Source: Granulosicoccus sp. (GTDB lineage: Bacteria > Pseudomonadota > Gammaproteobacteria > Granulosicoccales > Granulosicoccaceae). Taken from it: DNA of 64,000 nucleotides. Under the pieces are notes generated by a model that was not told where the DNA came from, made no database searches, and worked only from the letters and a program-made list of their open reading frames with translations. The position numbers and the translations under genes are program-made. Shown here piece by piece: positions 47,098-55,213 of this stretch (position 1 is its first letter; every line of letters starts with the position of its first letter). Where the stretch lies: positions 1 through 64,000 of the forward strand of contig JALZUD010000108.1 of assembly GCA_023301725.1 (NCBI GenBank). The letters are read 5' to 3'.

Positions 47098-47409
47098 GCG
47101 AGTACCTTTGATACCGTGAGCATCGAATATAAGACGCATCCAGCAAGGAGGCAAGTATCACCAAGCAGTTAGGAATTATGTTCTGCAAGAGAAGCTTGAG
47201 CGTAAATAAGCTTCTTAATTGAGGTTCAAAAGCGTGAATTTTTACGCAACCTTTTTAGCAGTTGCGAAGCAGTGCACGTGTGGACACGCCAATTACGCCA
47301 ACACGAAACCAACAGCAGCGGCACTGGCCACAGCCACAGCCACAGAAATGGCAATGGCAATGGCAATGGCAATGCACTAGCTTGTCACACTGCCATTAGC
47401 AAATAACAC
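47098..47409. other. 312-bp cysH-hflC gap with short repeats and a possible small gene
   Basis: This gap holds three copies of GCCACA (47327-47344) and four of AATGGC (47347-47370). A 48-codon open frame on the plus strand (47234-47380) spans both and is listed separately. The cysH promoter must also lie here. Nothing else was recognised. Confidence 0.5.
47234..47380 (+). CDS. Possible small protein with Ala-Thr and Ala-Met repeats
   Basis: A GTG-initiated frame of 48 codons preceded by GAGG nine bases upstream and ended by TAG. The product would begin MNFYATFLAVAKQCTCGHAN, with a CxC pair, then pass into LATATATE and five Met-Ala/Met pairs before a final His. The repeated hexamers keep the frame because the unit is six bases. 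It lies antisense to the flanking minus-strand genes cysH and hflC. No family is known to me and it may be chance in repetitive DNA. Confidence 0.25.
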   Translation: MNFYATFLAVAKQCTCGHANYANTKPTAAALATATATEMAMAMAMAMH

Positions 47410-48396
47410 TTACTGCGCGTCACCCGCCGCCTCTTCCGCTTTCGGATCCATCGACTTCAAATACTCCCAGGCTTCACTACTGGTGCTCATGATTAACGTG
47501 GAGTTGGTCTCCATAACTGACTTGTACATGTCCATTGTTTTCTGGAATTGATAGAAGTCAGCTGAATCCGCTGATTGGTTATAAGCCGCAGAATAAATTC
47601 CTGTAGCTTCGGCATCTGCGGTACCACGAATTTGCTCAACCTCACGATAAGCTTCAGAGCGAATCCTGTTCAGTTCTCGTTCACGATTACCGTTTATGCG
47701 CGCAGCTTCACCATTACCCTCTGAACGAAACCGCTCCGCGATTTGGCGACGCTCACTAATCATACGTTCATAGATTTTTGGACGAACACTTTCGTTGTAG
47801 TTGATACGCTTAAAACGGATATCCAACAGCTCAATTCCAAACACTTCTATCTTTGGAGCCGCTGCACTAAAGATTTCCTCTTCTATCAATGCTCGGCCTT
47901 TACGAATCGGTACAAGACCACCCAAAGTATTCAGATCAGACTCTGAAAGAAACGCATCTCGCAGTGGCTCTCGATCTTTAGTGGTACGCACAATTTCAAT
48001 AAGCTCGTGCTTGGCCACCGCGTTGCGAGTTTCACTTCCCAGTATATCGTCAAGACGCGATTGAGCACTACGCTCGTCACGCAAGCGCAAGAAATACTGC
48101 AATGGATCAGTAATTCTCCAACGCGCAAACAAATCAACAGCGATGTATAGCTTGTCTTTTGTAGGCATGTTGCTCGGCGCACCATCCCACTCCAGAATCC
48201 GCTTATCAATTGGATTTACTTGCTGAATAAAGGGGGTTTTAAACTTCAAACCCGCTTCAGTTTGCGGTTCACCTACAGGCTTACCAAACTGCGTAATAAT
48301 AACTTGTTCAGTTTCATCAACTGTGTATAAAAATCCAGAGGCTACCAATACAATGCCTAGGAAAACTATGGCAAATACTATGTGTATGATTTTCAT
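47410..48396 (-). CDS. hflC: Membrane protease regulator HflC
   Basis: A 328-residue SPFH/prohibitin-family protein that forms the periplasm-facing HflKC cage around FtsH. One N-terminal membrane helix (IHIVFAIVFLGIVLVASGFLY) is followed by the SPFH domain (VIITQFGKPVGEPQTEAGLKFKTPF) and a long coiled-coil region rich in Glu/Arg. Its ATG overlaps the hflK stop by 4 bp (ATGA). Confidence 0.95.
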   Translation of the reverse strand: MKIIHIVFAIVFLGIVLVASGFLYTVDETEQVIITQFGKPVGEPQTEAGLKFKTPFIQQVNPIDKRILEWDGAPSNMPTKDKLYIAVDLFARWRITDPLQYFLRLRDERSAQSRLDDILGSETRNAVAKHELIEIVRTTKDREPLRDAFLSESDLNTLGGLVPIRKGRALIEEEIFSAAAPKIEVFGIELLDIRFKRINYNESVRPKIYERMISERRQIAERFRSEGNGEAARINGNRERELNRIRSEAYREVEQIRGTADAEATGIYSAAYNQSADSADFYQFQKTMDMYKSVMETNSTLIMSTSSEAWEYLKSMDPKAEEAAGDAQ

Positions 48397-49445
48397 CGCA
48401 AGTTCTCCTGCCCAGGATTAAGATGCATCAACGGTAAAATTTGCTGAGAATTATCGTCCACGATAATTTTGCTATCTAAACCAGGCAGCACTTCTTGCAA
48501 TGTTTCAATGTAAATTCTTCGACGAGTCACATCAGGTGCTTTCTTATATTCGGTAAATACTGCGTTAAATCGTGAAACATCACCCTCGGCTTCATTAATA
48601 CGTTTCAAGCGATATCCATCAGCAGCACGAATGCGTTGATCTTTTTCACCCTCAGCTAGCGGAATCACTTTGTTGTACTCACGTCTGGCCCTGTTTATCA
48701 GGCTTTCTTTTTCTTGCTGTGCTTGATTCACTTCGTTGAATGATTCCTGAACGGGGCGAGGCGGGTTAATGTTCTTCAGCTGCACCTGATCAATGCTCAC
48801 ACCAATGGCGTATTTACCCACCAGATCCTGCATATTCACGAGTGCCTCATCCTCTATCTCTTGTCGACCGATAGTGATAACTTCATCTACCGTACGGTCA
48901 CCCACCACTTCACGCATTACAGACTCCGATAAATCTCGAAGCGTCTCGCCCGGGTTGCGCACTTCAAAGAGATATTTGAGCGGCTCTGAAATACGGTACT
49001 GAACCACCCATTCAACTAATGCTGCGTTCAGATCTCCCGTCACCATCTGGCTCTGTTGCGCCAGATCGTTGCTACGGGCCTGGCTCGTATTGGTTGCACC
49101 TGAGGTAAAAAAACCAAACTCCTGCTTCAGCTGACGCTTAACGGGCAGGATCGTGACTTTGTCTATTCCCATAGGCAGTTTGAAATGCAAACCCGATGTG
49201 CGTTCTGTTGAATAGGCACCAAAGCGTTGCACGATCCCAACGGAGTCACTGGGCACAGTGTAAGCAGCTGTATACAAAGTATACGCAATAAGTCCTAAGG
49301 CAATGAGCGCGCCCATACCTAAGAAACTGCCATTGCCGCCAGTGGACACGAAGGTGCCTGAAGAACCACCACCGCCTCTACCTGACCTACCCTTCGAACC
49401 TTTTAGCTGCTTGAGAAAATTATCAAGCGCATCATTTCCAGCCAT
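48393..49445 (-). CDS. hflK: Membrane protease regulator HflK
   Basis: The partner of HflC in the FtsH-modulating complex. The 350-residue protein begins MAGNDALDNFLKQLKG, then a Gly/Ser-rich segment, a membrane helix (GALIALGLIAYTLYTAAYTV), the SPFH domain and a long Arg/Glu helix. The start at 49445 has GGA about seven bases upstream; an open frame continues 58 codons further but lacks family similarity. hfq and hflX, usual neighbours upstream, are absent. Confidence 0.95.
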   Translation of the reverse strand: MAGNDALDNFLKQLKGSKGRSGRGGGGSSGTFVSTGGNGSFLGMGALIALGLIAYTLYTAAYTVPSDSVGIVQRFGAYSTERTSGLHFKLPMGIDKVTILPVKRQLKQEFGFFTSGATNTSQARSNDLAQQSQMVTGDLNAALVEWVVQYRISEPLKYLFEVRNPGETLRDLSESVMREVVGDRTVDEVITIGRQEIEDEALVNMQDLVGKYAIGVSIDQVQLKNINPPRPVQESFNEVNQAQQEKESLINRARREYNKVIPLAEGEKDQRIRAADGYRLKRINEAEGDVSRFNAVFTEYKKAPDVTRRRIYIETLQEVLPGLDSKIIVDDNSQQILPLMHLNPGQENLR

Positions 49446-49760
49446 CGCAATTCCGTCCACATCTTCAGAGCCAATGTGTAAGCATAGTTCGCACCCAAAA
49501 ATCCACAGCTCAATTTTTACTATTGAAATAGACAACATTGAGGAAAATGAGTGCGTCCAGCCAGACGCAGGCATTGACGAGGCGAAAATCCTAGGGAGAA
49601 GCCGCGCAGACGGGACCACATTCGCTAGGAACTTTATGTCTTTTAGAGGTCACTATCTGATGGTGTACAGGAACAACCTGCAAACCGCCTACACGCATTG
49701 TTACGTAACGTATTGTTGAATCCAGTTTTTAACCAAATTTTTAACCAAAGGAGAATTTAA
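49446..49760. promoter_or_regulatory. Divergent hflK and hydrolase upstream region
   Basis: A 315-bp gap. It contains the palindrome GTTACGTAAC (49700-49709). A perfect 12-bp tandem repeat of TTTTTAACCAAA (49726-49737 and 49738-49749) runs straight into the GGAG ribosome-binding site of the hydrolase gene. These could be operator or mRNA-leader elements of the hydrolase. No small gene was recognised. Confidence 0.5.
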
Positions 49761-50669
49761 ATGACTGAACAAAACAACACCACACAGATTGCCCCTGAAG
49801 ACGTTGATCGTCAAATATATGACTTGTACGATGAGTACTGCCACAGCGGTATGACACGCCGGGATTTCCTACAAAAAGCCAGCGCCATCACTATCGCCGG
49901 TGTTTCAGGCCTCGCTATGGCTCAGTCTCTTCTACCACGATACGCTCAAGCGCAAACCATTTCGTTCACTGATGAGCGCATCAAAGCCAACTATGTTGAC
50001 TACGCCTCTCCCGAGGGCACCTCCGGAGAAATGCGTGCCTATCTGGTTCAACCAGCAGAAGCGGGACCGCATCCGGCAGTGATTGTTATCCATGAAAACC
50101 GTGGCCTTAATCCCTACATCGAAGACGTCGCACGACGTTTCGCCACCATGGGTTTCCTAGCCATCGCACCTGATGGTTTGTCACCGGTTGGCGGCTACCC
50201 AGGCAATGATGACGACGGCAAAATATTACAGAAAAGTCTTGATCAAACCAAATTGAAGCGTGACATGCTCAACAGTGCACGCTTTGTTCAGAACCACGAG
50301 CTCTCAACAGGCAAGTTAGGCTCTGTTGGTTTTTGCTGGGGTGGCGGCACAACCAACCATCTCGCTGTAGTTATGGGAGCAGATCTTCATGCAGCTGTGC
50401 CTTTTTATGGTTCATCGCCTGCAGCCAGCGAAGTGCCAGACATGCAAGCGCCTCTCATGGTGCAGACAGCAAGTGATGATGATCGGATTAACGCCCAGTG
50501 GCCAGATTTCGAAGCTGCGCTTGTGGCCGGAGGAAAAGAGCATATCCGGCATGTGTATGAAAATTCGAAGCATGGTTTTCACAATAATTCCACGCCACGG
50601 TATAACGAGGCGACCGCTCAGCTAGCGGAAACGCGCACTATGGATTTTTTCAAAAAGCACCTTAGCTGA
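49761..50669 (+). CDS. Tat-exported dienelactone hydrolase-family protein
   Basis: A 302-residue alpha/beta hydrolase. A twin-arginine signal (MTRRDFLQKA, Arg33-Arg34) leads into a hydrophobic stretch and a probable cut near AQAQ, so it is exported folded. The hydrolase part has IHENRGLNPYIEDVARR and the nucleophile elbow GFCWGGG with Cys, as in dienelactone hydrolases; the DDDRI Asp and the SKHGFHN His complete a Cys-Asp-His triad. The substrate is unknown. A strong AAAGGAG site precedes the ATG. Confidence 0.9.
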   Translation: MTEQNNTTQIAPEDVDRQIYDLYDEYCHSGMTRRDFLQKASAITIAGVSGLAMAQSLLPRYAQAQTISFTDERIKANYVDYASPEGTSGEMRAYLVQPAEAGPHPAVIVIHENRGLNPYIEDVARRFATMGFLAIAPDGLSPVGGYPGNDDDGKILQKSLDQTKLKRDMLNSARFVQNHELSTGKLGSVGFCWGGGTTNHLAVVMGADLHAAVPFYGSSPAASEVPDMQAPLMVQTASDDDRINAQWPDFEAALVAGGKEHIRHVYENSKHGFHNNSTPRYNEATAQLAETRTMDFFKKHLS

Positions 50670-50776
50670 TTTCGTTGCGCTGATGTCGTTGCGCTAAGAA
50701 TTGCTCAGCGCAACTCCACGACGTAAGAGTAACTCAAGGCAAGCTCCTGCGGAAATCCGATGGGCAGCTTGCCTTG
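50668..50776. terminator. Two hairpins between convergent genes
   Basis: TTGCGCT (50689-50695) pairs with AGCGCAA (50707-50713). A second, perfect 11-bp stem pairs CAAGGCAAGCT (50735-50745) with AGCTTGCCTTG (50766-50776). The start of the region carries a near-perfect 14-bp direct repeat (50668-50681 and 50682-50695). The pair lies between the convergent hydrolase and oxidoreductase genes and probably ends both transcripts. Confidence 0.55.
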
Positions 50777-50831
50777 TGCCTTGCTACAGAAGTTATTCAA
50801 TGAGAGTGCATTAGCGCGCACTTGTTGTTGA

Positions 50832-51845
50832 TCAGCCCCACCCTTCCAGCACGACTTTACCAATGGCATTACCCTGCTCAATCAAGGCATGTGCCTTCTG
50901 TAAGTTGCTCGCATTGATGGGTGAGATCGTTTCGTTCAACGTCGTTTTCAGCGTTCCATCATCAATACGGTCAGCGACATAGTTCAACGATTCATGCTGC
51001 TTAATCCTATCTGGCGTTTTATGCATGGCCCGAGCGAACATGAACTCCCAATGCAAGCTGGCACTTTTGACTTTCAAACCTGCCATGGGGAAGTCTGAAT
51101 TCTGATCGCCAATAGCCACAATGCCACCTTGCGGGCGAATGAGCTCGACACAGGCATCCCAATGCACCTTGTCACTGAAGATAGCAATGTGGTCGACCGT
51201 TTTAAGTCCGAGGGCGTGCACTTGCTCCACCATATTCTCGTGGTGATTGACCACGTGGTCAGCACCGAGTGATGTCACCCAATCCGCGGACTCCTTGCGC
51301 GACGCTGTGGCAATAACCTTTAGCCCTGCGATCTTTGCCAATTGTATGCCGATTGAGCCAACACCGCCTCCAGCACCAATAATCAGAATGGATTCGCCAT
51401 TGTTAGCACCAGCAATGTCGATGTTCAGGCGATCAAAGAAGCTTTCGTAGGCTGTTAGAGTGGTAAGTGGCAAAGCCGCAGCTTGTGCAAACGACAATGT
51501 TGATGGCTTTCGGCCAACAATGCGCTCGTCAACCAACTGGAATTGAGTATTACTGCCAGAGCGGGTCAGGTCGCCCGCATAGAAAACCTCATCCCCTGCT
51601 TTGAACAAGGTGACCTCATTACCAACCGACTCAACAGTGCCACTGGCGTCAAAGCCGATGATACGTGCCGGGTCTTCGACGCTATCTTTCGATGTGCGCA
51701 CCTTGATATCTACTGGGTTCACTGAAATTGCTTGAACCGACACAAGAATATCTCGCCCGCTGGCTACTGGCTTTTCCAGTTCCAGATCGAGGAACGACTC
51801 ATCGTCTTTGATAGGTAGGTATTTTTTGAATCCAACTGCTTTCAT
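50832..51845 (-). CDS. Quinone oxidoreductase-like MDR family protein
   Basis: A 337-residue medium-chain dehydrogenase/reductase. The NADPH Rossmann motif is GAGGGVGSIGIQLAK, and the N-terminal GroES-like half has SVNPVDIKVR and GFDASGTVESVG. The catalytic and structural zinc ligands of alcohol dehydrogenases are not visible, so a quinone or enone reductase role is likelier. It often carries the name 'zinc-binding alcohol dehydrogenase family'. The substrate is unknown. It stands alone between the hydrolase and the DUF1415 gene. Confidence 0.87.
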   Translation of the reverse strand: MKAVGFKKYLPIKDDESFLDLELEKPVASGRDILVSVQAISVNPVDIKVRTSKDSVEDPARIIGFDASGTVESVGNEVTLFKAGDEVFYAGDLTRSGSNTQFQLVDERIVGRKPSTLSFAQAAALPLTTLTAYESFFDRLNIDIAGANNGESILIIGAGGGVGSIGIQLAKIAGLKVIATASRKESADWVTSLGADHVVNHHENMVEQVHALGLKTVDHIAIFSDKVHWDACVELIRPQGGIVAIGDQNSDFPMAGLKVKSASLHWEFMFARAMHKTPDRIKQHESLNYVADRIDDGTLKTTLNETISPINASNLQKAHALIEQGNAIGKVVLEGWG

Positions 51846-51906
51846 AATTTTGTCTCAACGTTCGGTTCAAGAACACATGTCGTGCAAGGCATCTATTCCT
51901 TACCCA

Positions 51907-52461
51907 CTAGCCATCAGCAGCACGATTGAGCGCCTCAAGAGTCTCCGTGCCCATCGCCTCCAGTCTGTCGATATTGTTCTCTGGCACGCTATCGATATCG
52001 GGGTGCGAATCTACCGCGTCGGCCACGCTGGTTTCGGTGAGTAGATGCAGGATGGGGTAAGGCGCTCTATTGGTCCAGTTTTCCGCATCGTCGTACTCGG
52101 TGTCGTCAAATTGATACTGTGGATGAAAACTTGCCAACTGCAGCTCGCCCTCTAATCCGATGTCTTCAAGCAGCGCCTCCCCTAACGCGAGTAGATCGAG
52201 GTAATCGTCGAAATTCTCAAAACCTTCAGGAAGAACAAACAACGTGGTGGCCTGCTGATCACCCTCCAGTAGGTCATCGGCCTCATCGGCCATTTGTTGC
52301 AGGCACAGCTCGGCGGTCGTATCTTCTGCGACAACGATATTGAGTTGGCCGCGACGCAACACGCCTGATGCAAAAGGGCAAAGGTTGAGCCCGATAACCA
52401 CAGATTCGGCCCAGCGCTCCACTCGAGCAACTATTTGTTCGTGATCCTGATGGTGTTGCAT
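51907..52461 (-). CDS. DUF1415-family protein
   Basis: A 184-residue protein of the DUF1415 family: VERWAESVVIGLNLCPFASGVLRRGQLNIVVAEDT is the conserved start, and ASFHPQYQFDDTEYDDAENWTNRAPYPILHLL the conserved centre. The NLCPF cysteine and FHPxYQF segment are typical. The function is unknown. It is divergent from dapC with only 47 bp between starts, so the two genes share a very small promoter region. Confidence 0.9.
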   Translation of the reverse strand: MQHHQDHEQIVARVERWAESVVIGLNLCPFASGVLRRGQLNIVVAEDTTAELCLQQMADEADDLLEGDQQATTLFVLPEGFENFDDYLDLLALGEALLEDIGLEGELQLASFHPQYQFDDTEYDDAENWTNRAPYPILHLLTETSVADAVDSHPDIDSVPENNIDRLEAMGTETLEALNRAADG

Positions 52462-52495
52462 TGCTATTACTGCTCTTGAGTGGCCTACCGTCCCG

Positions 52496-52501
52496 TATAA
52501 T
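52496..52501 (+). promoter_or_regulatory. Perfect -10 box seven bases before dapC, probable leaderless start
   Basis: TATAAT ends seven bases before the dapC ATG (52509). Transcription normally starts about 6-8 bases after a -10 box, so the mRNA would start at or next to the start codon. No ribosome-binding site precedes this ATG. The -35 match is poor (TCTTGA at 16-bp spacing). Confidence 0.5.
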
Positions 52502-52508
52502 ACGCCGG

Positions 52509-53711
52509 ATGAACGCTGACCTAGACCTTTTACAACCTTATCCTTTCGAAAAACTTCGACAATTGCTCGAAGGTATTGAACCTGCCAACGTTAATGCGGT
52601 GTCCTTATCTGTGGGCGAGCCTAAACACGCCGCGCCACAAATAGCCCTCGATGCCTTGGTGGCAGGGCTTGCCAAGCTGGAAAACTACCCCTCTACCAAA
52701 GGCTCCGATGCACTTCGTGAAGCTATGGCTCAATGGTTGTGCCGGCGTTTTCACATTGATGCCAGTCACAGCAGCACCATCGCCAAGCAACATGTCATTC
52801 CGGTCAATGGAACGCGTGAAGGCCTGTTTGCCATCGCCCAGTGCCTACTAGACAAAAAGCCGAATGCTCGCTCAGTGCTCATGCCAAACCCGTTCTATCA
52901 AATTTACGAAGGTGCCGCCCTGCTCGCAGGCTGCCAGCCAGACTTTTATACCATTGACGAAAATGCAGACGGCAATCTGGATAGCCTCAGTGATGCGCAA
53001 TTAGATCAGTGCCAGATGATTTACGTGTGCACGCCTGGCAATCCCACAGGCGCTGTGAATTCCAAACAAGGTTTACAGCGTTTGATAGAAAAAGCCCATA
53101 CGCACAATTTTGTGATTGTCAGCGACGAGTGCTACAGCGAAATCTATCGTGAAGAACACGGCGCACCTTGCGGGCTTCTTGAGGCTGCCAACGACATGGG
53201 GCACAGCACGTTCGAGCGCTGCATCGTTTTCCATAGCTTATCCAAACGCTCGAATCTACCGGGCCTGCGCTCCGGGTTCGTAGCAGGCGATGCCACTATT
53301 ATTAAACGATTCGTGGAATACCGAACTTACCAAGGGTGCTCGATGTCCGGCGCAGTGCAAGATGCCAGCATTGCCGCCTGGTCAGACGAGACACATGTTG
53401 AAGCCAACCGACTGGCCTATGACGCAAAATATAGAGGCGTAATAGATGTGCTATCGCCTGTGTTGAACGTAACAACACCACCTGCCGGTTTTTATCTATG
53501 GCCACAGCTTCCCATAGACGACCAATTTTTTACTCGTCAGTTACTTGCCGAACACAACGTTCGGGCAGTACCGGGTAGCTTTCTGGCTCGAGAAACCGAC
53601 ACTAGCAGCAACCCCGGTACGCATCGACTTAGGCTGGCACTGGTTGCACCCATTACAGATTGTATTGATGCGGCGCAGCGCATCGTTGAATGCTTAAAAA
53701 AACACGCCTGA
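52509..53711 (+). CDS. dapC: Succinyldiaminopimelate transaminase
   Basis: Transfers an amino group to succinyl-amino-oxopimelate in the lysine/diaminopimelate pathway. The 400-residue class I/II aminotransferase starts NADLDLLQPYPFEKLRQLL, the usual DapC opening. It has CTPGNPTGAV, SDECYSEIY and the PLP lysine in HSLSKRSNLPGLRSGF. A TTG frame extending 16 codons upstream was rejected because the family opening follows the ATG at 52509. dapD follows after 103 bp. Confidence 0.93.
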   Translation: MNADLDLLQPYPFEKLRQLLEGIEPANVNAVSLSVGEPKHAAPQIALDALVAGLAKLENYPSTKGSDALREAMAQWLCRRFHIDASHSSTIAKQHVIPVNGTREGLFAIAQCLLDKKPNARSVLMPNPFYQIYEGAALLAGCQPDFYTIDENADGNLDSLSDAQLDQCQMIYVCTPGNPTGAVNSKQGLQRLIEKAHTHNFVIVSDECYSEIYREEHGAPCGLLEAANDMGHSTFERCIVFHSLSKRSNLPGLRSGFVAGDATIIKRFVEYRTYQGCSMSGAVQDASIAAWSDETHVEANRLAYDAKYRGVIDVLSPVLNVTTPPAGFYLWPQLPIDDQFFTRQLLAEHNVRAVPGSFLARETDTSSNPGTHRLRLALVAPITDCIDAAQRIVECLKKHA

Positions 53712-53814
53712 AGCGATAGCAAAACACGCACTAGAATCACACGGTTTCGATGATTCCTTATAGATTTACCCTTTCACAACTTGCCCTTCACAAACAATAG
53801 AGAGCCTTTAAAGC

Positions 53815-54645
53815 ATGAGCGAACTTGAAAGCATCATCAATGATGCATGGGAAAAACGCGCAGACATCAACCCATCGCAAGCGGGTAGCGAGATCGGCAA
53901 AGCAGTTGAACAAGCGATAGCACTGCTTGATTCAGGTGAAGCTCGCGTAGCTGAGCGGCAAAGTGTGGGCCAATGGAAAGTCAACGAATGGCTAAAGAAG
54001 GCTGTATTGCTATCATTCCGCCTGCGTGACAACGCGCCTATGGCTGCCGGTGGGTATACACAGTTCTACGACAAAGTGCCATCCAAATTCGGTGACATGA
54101 CACCAGAGCAGTTTCAAGCCTCAGGCGTGCGCGTGGTACCTCCCGCTATGGCCCGTAAAGGTAGCTTTGTTGCTAGCAACACCGTACTCATGCCCTCCTA
54201 CGTCAACATTGGCGCCTATGTCGATTCAGGCACCATGGTCGATACTTGGGCTACTGTGGGGTCTTGCGCCCAGATTGGCAAAAATGTGCATTTATCAGGT
54301 GGTGTGGGCATTGGTGGCGTACTGGAGCCTTTGCAAGCCTCACCCACCATCATTGAAGACAATTGCTTCATCGGTGCTCGCTCTGAGGTGGTAGAAGGTG
54401 TGATTGTTGAGGAAGGCTCGGTCATTTCTATGGGTGTATATCTGGGTCAAAGCACACGTATTTATGATCGTGAGCGCGATGAAGTCACCTACGGACGCAT
54501 TCCAGCAGGTTCAGTAGTGGTCTCAGGCAACCTGCCATCAAGTAATGGCAAATACAGCCTTTACTGTGCAGTCATCGTTAAGCGAGTTGACGAAAAAACA
54601 CGCAGCAAAGTAGGCATTAACGAGCTACTAAGGTTGGTTGACTAG
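53815..54645 (+). CDS. dapD: 2,3,4,5-tetrahydropyridine-2,6-dicarboxylate N-succinyltransferase
   Basis: Uses succinyl-CoA on tetrahydrodipicolinate in lysine and peptidoglycan precursor synthesis. The 276-residue protein has the helical N-domain and the left-handed beta helix of hexapeptide repeats ([30 protein letters not shown]), followed by [25 protein letters not shown] and a [14 protein letters not shown] tail. The length is standard. yffB follows after 2 bp, so the two are co-transcribed. Confidence 0.96.
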   Translation: MSELESIINDAWEKRADINPSQAGSEIGKAVEQAIALLDSGEARVAERQSVGQWKVNEWLKKAVLLSFRLRDNAPMAAGGYTQFYDKVPSKFGDMTPEQFQASGVRVVPPAMARKGSFVASNTVLMPSYVNIGAYVDSGTMVDTWATVGSCAQIGKNVHLSGGVGIGGVLEPLQASPTIIEDNCFIGARSEVVEGVIVEEGSVISMGVYLGQSTRIYDRERDEVTYGRIPAGSVVVSGNLPSSNGKYSLYCAVIVKRVDEKTRSKVGINELLRLVD

Positions 54646-54647
54646 CC

Positions 54648-54995
54648 ATGGCTGACGTCACGGTATTCGGCATTCCGAATTGCGATACGGTAAAAAAAGC
54701 ACGCAAGTGGCTCGATGCCAATGACGTCAGCTATGAGTTTCACGACTACAAGAAGAAAGGCATTGACGAGAAAACTCTCATTAGCTGGAGTAAAGTTTTA
54801 GGGTGGGAAGCCTTGCTGAATAAGCGAGGCACCACTTTTCGCAAGCTCGATGAAACCTTAAAGCAAGATATTGATGAGGGCCGCGCCATAGCGCTGATGC
54901 AAGAGCACACCAGCATGATCAAGCGCCCTGTTATTCAACACGACGCTGGGTTTCTGTTGGGGTTTGATGAGGAGGCTTACGAGGCGCTTAAATAA
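54648..54995 (+). CDS. yffB: ArsC/Spx-like reductase family protein (YffB)
   Basis: A 115-residue thioredoxin-fold protein of the ArsC/Spx superfamily. VFGIPNCDTVKKARKWLDAND gives the active-site Cys near residue 12, and the family centre NKRGTTFRKLDE and the later MIKRPVI segment are present. In gammaproteobacteria this YffB group sits beside dapC/dapD/dapE and is not an arsenate reductase of ars operons. Its exact role is unknown; glutathione-dependent reduction has been suggested for the family. dapE, the usual next gene, is absent here. Confidence 0.88.
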   Translation: MADVTVFGIPNCDTVKKARKWLDANDVSYEFHDYKKKGIDEKTLISWSKVLGWEALLNKRGTTFRKLDETLKQDIDEGRAIALMQEHTSMIKRPVIQHDAGFLLGFDEEAYEALK

Positions 54996-55213
54996 CTGAC
55001 TTATAGAAATAACGAGCCATTTGAGGCAGTAAGGAACCAAAACAGGCGCTGTTCCTCAAACCAGAAGGTAAACAATTAGCTTTTGCGAGAAATTACCCGT
55101 TCTGCGCATCACATTTTAGCTAACCTTCTGGGTACAGACTCACGGCACTTCACGCCTTACCTAGTGAGTCATACACATATTCCTAGATTAATAACGGGAC
55201 ACTGCAAGCGCTG
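54996..55213. other. Intergenic region with two hairpins before the xylanase gene
   Basis: TTTGAGG (55020-55026) can pair with CCTCAAA (55054-55060), a likely transcript end for yffB. A second perfect inverted repeat joins CCAGAAGGT (55061-55069) and ACCTTCTGG (55123-55131). The xylanase promoter should lie in the remainder. No gene was seen. Confidence 0.4.

Noticed and set aside
49446-49619. N-terminal extension of HflK by 58 codons
   Set aside because: The extension has no similarity to the family and the ATG at 49445 has a suitable ribosome-binding site and the conserved opening.
54648-54995. Arsenate reductase for arsenic resistance
   Set aside because: The ArsC-fold protein belongs to the YffB group by sequence and dap context; no other ars genes are present.
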